Part shown: one piece after another, positions 22,719-26,226 of the stretch
Layout: each line of letters starts with the position of its first letter
How positions within the stretch are numbered: position 1 is the stretch's first letter
Assembly (NCBI GenBank): GCA_030639305.1
Contig: DAOWCY010000096.1
Span: forward strand, 1 to 26,226
Reading direction: 5' to 3'
Origin: JAGLQA01 sp023135565
Lineage (GTDB): Bacteria; Acidobacteriota; Aminicenantia; UBA2199
DNA: 26,226 nt
The notes under the pieces: generated by a model
What the model saw: only the letters and a program-made list of their open reading frames with translations
Told to the model about the DNA's origin: nothing
Database searches by the model: none
Made by a program: the position numbers and the translations under genes

Positions 22719-24031
22719 ATCTTTTCTCCATCTAACAATTCATCCTGGGAACCGCTAATTTTGATCTTGTACAGCCCGTAATTTTCGTCGAAAGGCACTT
22801 TTACCCGCGTCAAACCGTCGCTGTCCGGGGCCTGGGATTTTATCCTGCCGATAGTACAGCCACCCTCCCAGGGACCCAAAGGAATAAACTCTTGCTCCGA
22901 ACCGAGAATCTTTTTATTGTAAAGCCCGATGTTACGGTCCGATATGTCCATCAGCAGTTCCCGGCGCTCTTCGATTTGGGCCTGGGTAATCCTGTCTTTA
23001 TACTCGAAAGCTTCAGTACCCTCTTCTTCCGAAAAATCGAAAACGCCGATTCTTTCGATGGCGGATTGCTTCGCAAATTCCGCCAGCTCGTCGAAATCCG
23101 CCTCCGTCTCTCCGGGAAAACCCACTATAAAAGAAGAACGAATCACCGCATCTTTGTGTGTTTTCCTGATCTTGTTTATCGATGCCAGGTTTTTCTCCAC
23201 GCTGCCGCCGCGGTTCATCTTTTTCAACACATCAGCCGCCACATGCTGGAAAGGCAGGTCGAAATAGGGAATAATAGACGGGGCAGAGAAGGCCGCGATG
23301 ATCTCGTCCGTCACCTCTTCGGGCATCAAATAAAGCACCCGCACCCAGGGAATACCTAATTTGCCGATCTCTGCCAGCAGTTGGGGCAGTTCCGATTTAC
23401 CCCCTCTATCTTTGCCGAAATAGGTGGAATTCTGCGAAATCAGGTTGATCTCCCGGAAACCCATATCTTTATATTTTGCCGCTTCCGCGGCGATGGAATC
23501 TATAGCCCGGGAACGGTAGGAGCCGCGTATTTGCGGGATGGCGCAGAAACTGCATTTCATATTGCAGCCTTCGGAAATCTTGATAAAAGTCACATTGGGC
23601 GTGGTAGTAATGATCCTTTTATAATTCTCATCGTATAGAAAAAGTTCTTTGTCCCGGTATTTTTCTTTTTTATTTTGGGCGATGATTTCCGCCAGTTCTT
23701 CTAAATCGTTTACCCCCCACAAAATATCCACATCTTTGAACTCTTCCTGCAAATCTTTTGAGTAGCGCTGGGTCAAACAGCCGAACACAGCGACATGTTT
23801 GATTTCGCCCTTTTCTTTTTGCTCTAAGGCTTTTAAGATTTCGTCGATGCTCTCCTCTTTGGCGTCCCTGATGAAGCCGCAGGTATTGATCAGCAGCCAA
23901 TCCGCCTGCTCATAAGGGGAAACGATTTCGATATTCTTTTTTTCCAGCAGGCCGCCTACCACCTCGGTATCCACCAGGTTTTTAAAGCAGCCTAAGCTGA
24001 CAAAAGAAACGGTTGTTTTATTATCTTCCAT
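22715..24031 (-). CDS. rimO: Ribosomal protein S12 methylthiotransferase
   Basis: A 438-residue radical-SAM enzyme that adds a methylthio group to an aspartate of ribosomal protein S12. The N-terminal UPF0004 domain has its three cluster cysteines (C15 in SLGCFKN, C51 in INTCGF, C85 in FGCLTQRY); the radical-SAM cluster is CNMKCSFC (C156, C160, C163); a TRAM domain closes the protein. The GCFKN and NTCGFI wording favours RimO over the tRNA enzyme MiaB. The start directly follows the symporter stop (no gap), with no clear ribosome binding site, so coupling is likely. Confidence 0.95.
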   Translation of the reverse strand: MEDNKTTVSFVSLGCFKNLVDTEVVGGLLEKKNIEIVSPYEQADWLLINTCGFIRDAKEESIDEILKALEQKEKGEIKHVAVFGCLTQRYSKDLQEEFKDVDILWGVNDLEELAEIIAQNKKEKYRDKELFLYDENYKRIITTTPNVTFIKISEGCNMKCSFCAIPQIRGSYRSRAIDSIAAEAAKYKDMGFREINLISQNSTYFGKDRGGKSELPQLLAEIGKLGIPWVRVLYLMPEEVTDEIIAAFSAPSIIPYFDLPFQHVAADVLKKMNRGGSVEKNLASINKIRKTHKDAVIRSSFIVGFPGETEADFDELAEFAKQSAIERIGVFDFSEEEGTEAFEYKDRITQAQIEERRELLMDISDRNIGLYNKKILGSEQEFIPLGPWEGGCTIGRIKSQAPDSDGLTRVKVPFDENYGLYKIKISGSQDELLDGEKI

Positions 24032-25396
24032 TTAGAAAAACAGGTTATAGACAAACATCCCTAATATGGCGATAATCAGGATCGGCCCTAAGAACATAAC
24101 GGATATGGACCAGATCGCGGCGAATCTGAATTTTTGCGCCCCCTCCCAGGTAATCTCCTTGAGGGCATTGGAAGTTTTCCACACGTAACCCACGAAAATA
24201 GCCAAAAATAGCGCACCGATGCTTAAGGACAATTCGCTCCACATTTTATCCATCAGGGCGAAAAAACTGATGCCCAACAGGGGCAGCTTCTTAAAGAAGG
24301 CCACCTCGCTGTACGACAGCACAGAAGGAATCCCCACCAGCAAGGTCACCGCGCCCATGATCAAGGCCGATTTTTTCCGGCTCCATTTTTTTTCGTCGAT
24401 GCCGTAGGAAGTGGCTACTTCTAAAAGCGACACCGTAGAAGTCAGGGCGGCGATGCAAAGCAGCAGGAAAAACAAGGGACCGAAGATCATACCTCCGGGT
24501 ATTTTTGCAAAAAGAACGGGTAAAACATTAAACATGATGCCTTCACCGGCGGCAGGGTCCATGCCCTGCGACAAGAGAGCGGGAAAGATGATAAGCCCAG
24601 CCATGATAGCGATAGACGTATCGAAAAGAACCACCCAGGCCGTAGCCGAGGGCAGGTGTTCTTTTTTTCTCAGGTAGGAGCCATAGGTGATCATGCACCC
24701 CATGCCCAGGCTGAGGCTGAAGAACGCCTGGCCCATAGCGCTGATGATGACTTTGATATTTAGTTTGGTGAAGTCGGGTTTCAGGTAGAATTCCAGGCCT
24801 TTTTCAGCCCCCGGCAGGGTTAATGAGCGTACCAAAAGTATGACCAGGATGATCAGCAAACCGGGCATCAACACTTTGGCGAATCTTTCGATGCCGTTTG
24901 AAACGCCCCTGGACACCACATAGATCGTAATCAAGAGGAAAAAAGTCAGCAGCGCGATTTGCAGCAGCGTATCGCCGGTAAAGCTGTTATATAAATTTTC
25001 CGCATTGGCGCTGGTTATATTTTTGAGTTTCCCGGTAACCGCCTTAAAAAAGTAGCCCACGGTCCAACCGGCGATCATCGCATAATAAGACAGGATCATG
25101 ATCCCGGTAAGCACTCCTAAGTAGCCCAGCAATTTCCACGGCCCTTTCGGTTTGATCGCTTTAATGGCGCCCACCGGGTTCTTACCTGAAAATCTACCCA
25201 GTGCTGTCTCCGCAATCAGTATCGGCAGGCCGATCAATAAGATGGATACTAAGTAAATAAGAACGAAAAGAGCGCCGCCGTTTTCCCCGGCAGCATAGGG
25301 GAAACGCCAGATATTTCCCAGTCCCACTGCTGAACCTGAGGCAGCCAGGATAAAACCGAATTTTGAACCCCAATTTCCTCTTGAACTTGAAGTCAT
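24032..25396 (-). CDS. Sodium-dependent symporter, neurotransmitter:sodium symporter (NSS) family
   Basis: A 454-residue membrane protein with about eleven or twelve segments. The N-terminus has the NSS signature: SGSAVGLGNIWRFPYAAGEN (about 20-39), the unwound helix that binds sodium and substrate. Bacterial members import amino acids such as tryptophan, leucine or tyrosine; the substrate cannot be read from the sequence. A full AGGAGG lies 6 nt before the ATG, and a TTGACA, 17 bp, TAGAAA promoter lies upstream. It is the first gene of the operon with rimO and pgpA; the grouping is probably not functional. Confidence 0.94.
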   Translation of the reverse strand: MTSSSRGNWGSKFGFILAASGSAVGLGNIWRFPYAAGENGGALFVLIYLVSILLIGLPILIAETALGRFSGKNPVGAIKAIKPKGPWKLLGYLGVLTGIMILSYYAMIAGWTVGYFFKAVTGKLKNITSANAENLYNSFTGDTLLQIALLTFFLLITIYVVSRGVSNGIERFAKVLMPGLLIILVILLVRSLTLPGAEKGLEFYLKPDFTKLNIKVIISAMGQAFFSLSLGMGCMITYGSYLRKKEHLPSATAWVVLFDTSIAIMAGLIIFPALLSQGMDPAAGEGIMFNVLPVLFAKIPGGMIFGPLFFLLLCIAALTSTVSLLEVATSYGIDEKKWSRKKSALIMGAVTLLVGIPSVLSYSEVAFFKKLPLLGISFFALMDKMWSELSLSIGALFLAIFVGYVWKTSNALKEITWEGAQKFRFAAIWSISVMFLGPILIIAILGMFVYNLFF

Positions 25397-25423
25397 GAGA
25401 AGCCTCCTGTAATTTAATCCTAC

Positions 25424-25452
25424 TTTCTATCATAGAGTTATGCAGTTGTCAA
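25424..25452 (-). promoter_or_regulatory. Promoter of the symporter-rimO-pgpA operon
   Basis: TTGACA (minus strand, 25447-25452), 17-bp spacer, TAGAAA (25424-25429). Confidence 0.55.
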
Positions 25453-25581
25453 ATATTAATTCAAAAAATCGCAAAATATAAAGGAGCAGGGTTTCGTATT
25501 TTTAAAAAAATGATGTAATCTTGATGATTTTCTCGAAAGGGGTTGTGAAATTTAGTGTTTTGTGTTATATATCTTATAAAA

Positions 25582-26226
25582 ATGACTGATACTCGAAAGT
25601 TAACCGGCCAGGACAGCAAGACCCAGAATGGAGAGGAAAAGTACAGCGTCATTTTTGAAGGAAAAATTAATCCTAACAGCCTTCTCCAGGTTGTAAAACA
25701 AGAAATCGGCGCCCTTTTCGGTATCGACACAGCCAGGGTAGAAGGTATTTTCGCTAAAACACCCTGGATGCTTAAATCCAACCTAACTCTGAGGGATGCC
25801 CAGCAGTATAAAATGACGTTTGAACAGACCGGGGCATTATGTGCCATAAAGGGTTTAGCGGGCAAACCGGTTCCCCCGCAAGCCGGGCCACCTGCTGCTG
25901 CCAAAACGCCTCAACCCCCGCCGGGCCTGACGCCACCCACAGTAAAACCGGGAGCACCGCAAGCCGGGCCGCCTGCTGCTGCCAAAGCGCCTGCGCCCCC
26001 ACCGGGCCTGACGCCTCCCACAGTCAAACCGGGAGCGCCTAAAGCCGGGCCGCCTGCTGCTGCCAAAGCGCCTGCGCCCCCGCCGGGCCTGACGCCTCCC
26101 ACAGTCAAACCGGGAGCGCCTAAAGCCGGGCCGCCTGCCGGTGCCAAAGCGCCTGCGCCCCCGCCGGGCCTGACGCCTCCCACAGTCAAACCGGGAGCGC
26201 CTAAAGCCGGGGCACCTACTGCTGCC
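25582..26226 (+). CDS. Protein with small N-terminal domain and 27-residue Pro/Ala repeats, partial
   Basis: Starts at ATG 25582 and is open to the end of the window (215 residues seen). Residues about 15-90 (YSVIFEGKINPNS, LVVKQEIGALFG-like helix, then TPWMLKSNLTLRDAQQYK and FEQTGALCAIKGL) form a compact alpha/beta domain of a kind often placed at the start of multidomain bacterial membrane or zinc-ribbon proteins. From residue 99 on, 27-residue Pro/Ala/Lys-rich units repeat four times plus a partial fifth, with no signal peptide. Such a segment is a flexible, extended linker, so a membrane or catalytic domain probably follows beyond the window. No ribosome binding site is visible. The gene went unnoticed as an ordinary frame because it has no stop here. 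Confidence 0.75.
   Translation, partial: MTDTRKLTGQDSKTQNGEEKYSVIFEGKINPNSLLQVVKQEIGALFGIDTARVEGIFAKTPWMLKSNLTLRDAQQYKMTFEQTGALCAIKGLAGKPVPPQAGPPAAAKTPQPPPGLTPPTVKPGAPQAGPPAAAKAPAPPPGLTPPTVKPGAPKAGPPAAAKAPAPPPGLTPPTVKPGAPKAGPPAGAKAPAPPPGLTPPTVKPGAPKAGAPTAA
25876..26226 (+). repeat. 81-bp tandem repeat, four units plus a partial one
   Basis: Units at 25876-25956, 25957-26037, 26038-26118, 26119-26199 and 26200 to the end. Units three and four differ by very few bases; the first differs most. Each encodes PKAGPPAAAKAPAPPPG followed by LTPPTVKPGA. Confidence 0.9.

Noticed and set aside
25911..26189. 92-residue Gly/Ala-rich minus frame
   Set aside because: Antisense of the 81-bp coding repeats; stays open only because the units are a multiple of three and GC-rich.
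1..26226. CRISPR array, tRNA or rRNA genes
   Set aside because: No regularly spaced direct repeats with unique spacers and no cloverleaf or rRNA-like sequence was seen; the only regular array is the coding 81-bp repeat.
21581..26226. Reverse transcriptase or template repeat for the putative variable region
   Set aside because: All frames downstream are accounted for by other genes; no reverse-transcriptase motif and no second copy of the variable region were found.

Overview
The window is a piece of a bacterial chromosome, probably from an uncultured Gram-negative or deep-branching candidate lineage. That placement is inference: the housekeeping genes are ordinary bacterial ones (purF, rimO, pgpA, rdgB) and no marker fixes the phylum. 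Promoters look like sigma-70 (several TTGACA, 17-bp spacer, TATAAT-like pairs). Ribosome binding sites are mixed: some genes have a strong AGGAGG, while others start 5-6 nt after the -10 box with no room for a leader.

Left part (1-7800) is accessory. It starts with the 3' end of an Rpn-type nuclease/transposase gene, followed by small antitoxin-like genes. Next comes a tight, translationally coupled three-gene operon (1377-6377): a MoxR-type AAA+ ATPase, a vWA-like protein whose metal-binding motif looks lost, and a large protein with a coiled-coil tail. I read this as a divergent MoxR/vWA ternary system, a class proposed to act in biological conflict. Then follow a large palindrome, a lone HigA-type antitoxin, a truncated serine-proteinase fragment and a remnant of the 3' end of a second copy of the third operon gene.

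Middle part (7935-13114) is mostly core metabolism on the minus strand: amidohydrolase and DUF4301 genes, then purF and a DUF4388 protein. From 13294 to 14550 there is another degraded accessory patch: an antitoxin-like gene without toxin, an N-terminally truncated YhcG-type nuclease and a duplicated fragment of it. Then come rdgB, a composite repeat carrying a small inserted element, mgtC and an unusual methyltransferase-UbiA fusion gene, all on the minus strand.

Right part: a 1124-residue metallophosphoesterase-NACHT-FGE protein (18206-21580), with a C-terminus that looks like the variable region of a diversity-generating retroelement target although no reverse transcriptase is visible. After another lone antitoxin-like gene comes a minus-strand operon of a sodium symporter, rimO and pgpA. 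The window ends inside a gene with 81-bp tandem coding repeats.

Several families of GC-rich palindromic repeats are scattered through intergenic regions, and one copy sits in frame inside the vWA-like gene. One copy of the triple-hairpin family is split by a 122-bp element with 19-bp terminal inverted repeats and a 10-bp target duplication. The two strongest candidates for a novel system are the ternary operon and the phosphoesterase-NACHT-FGE protein.
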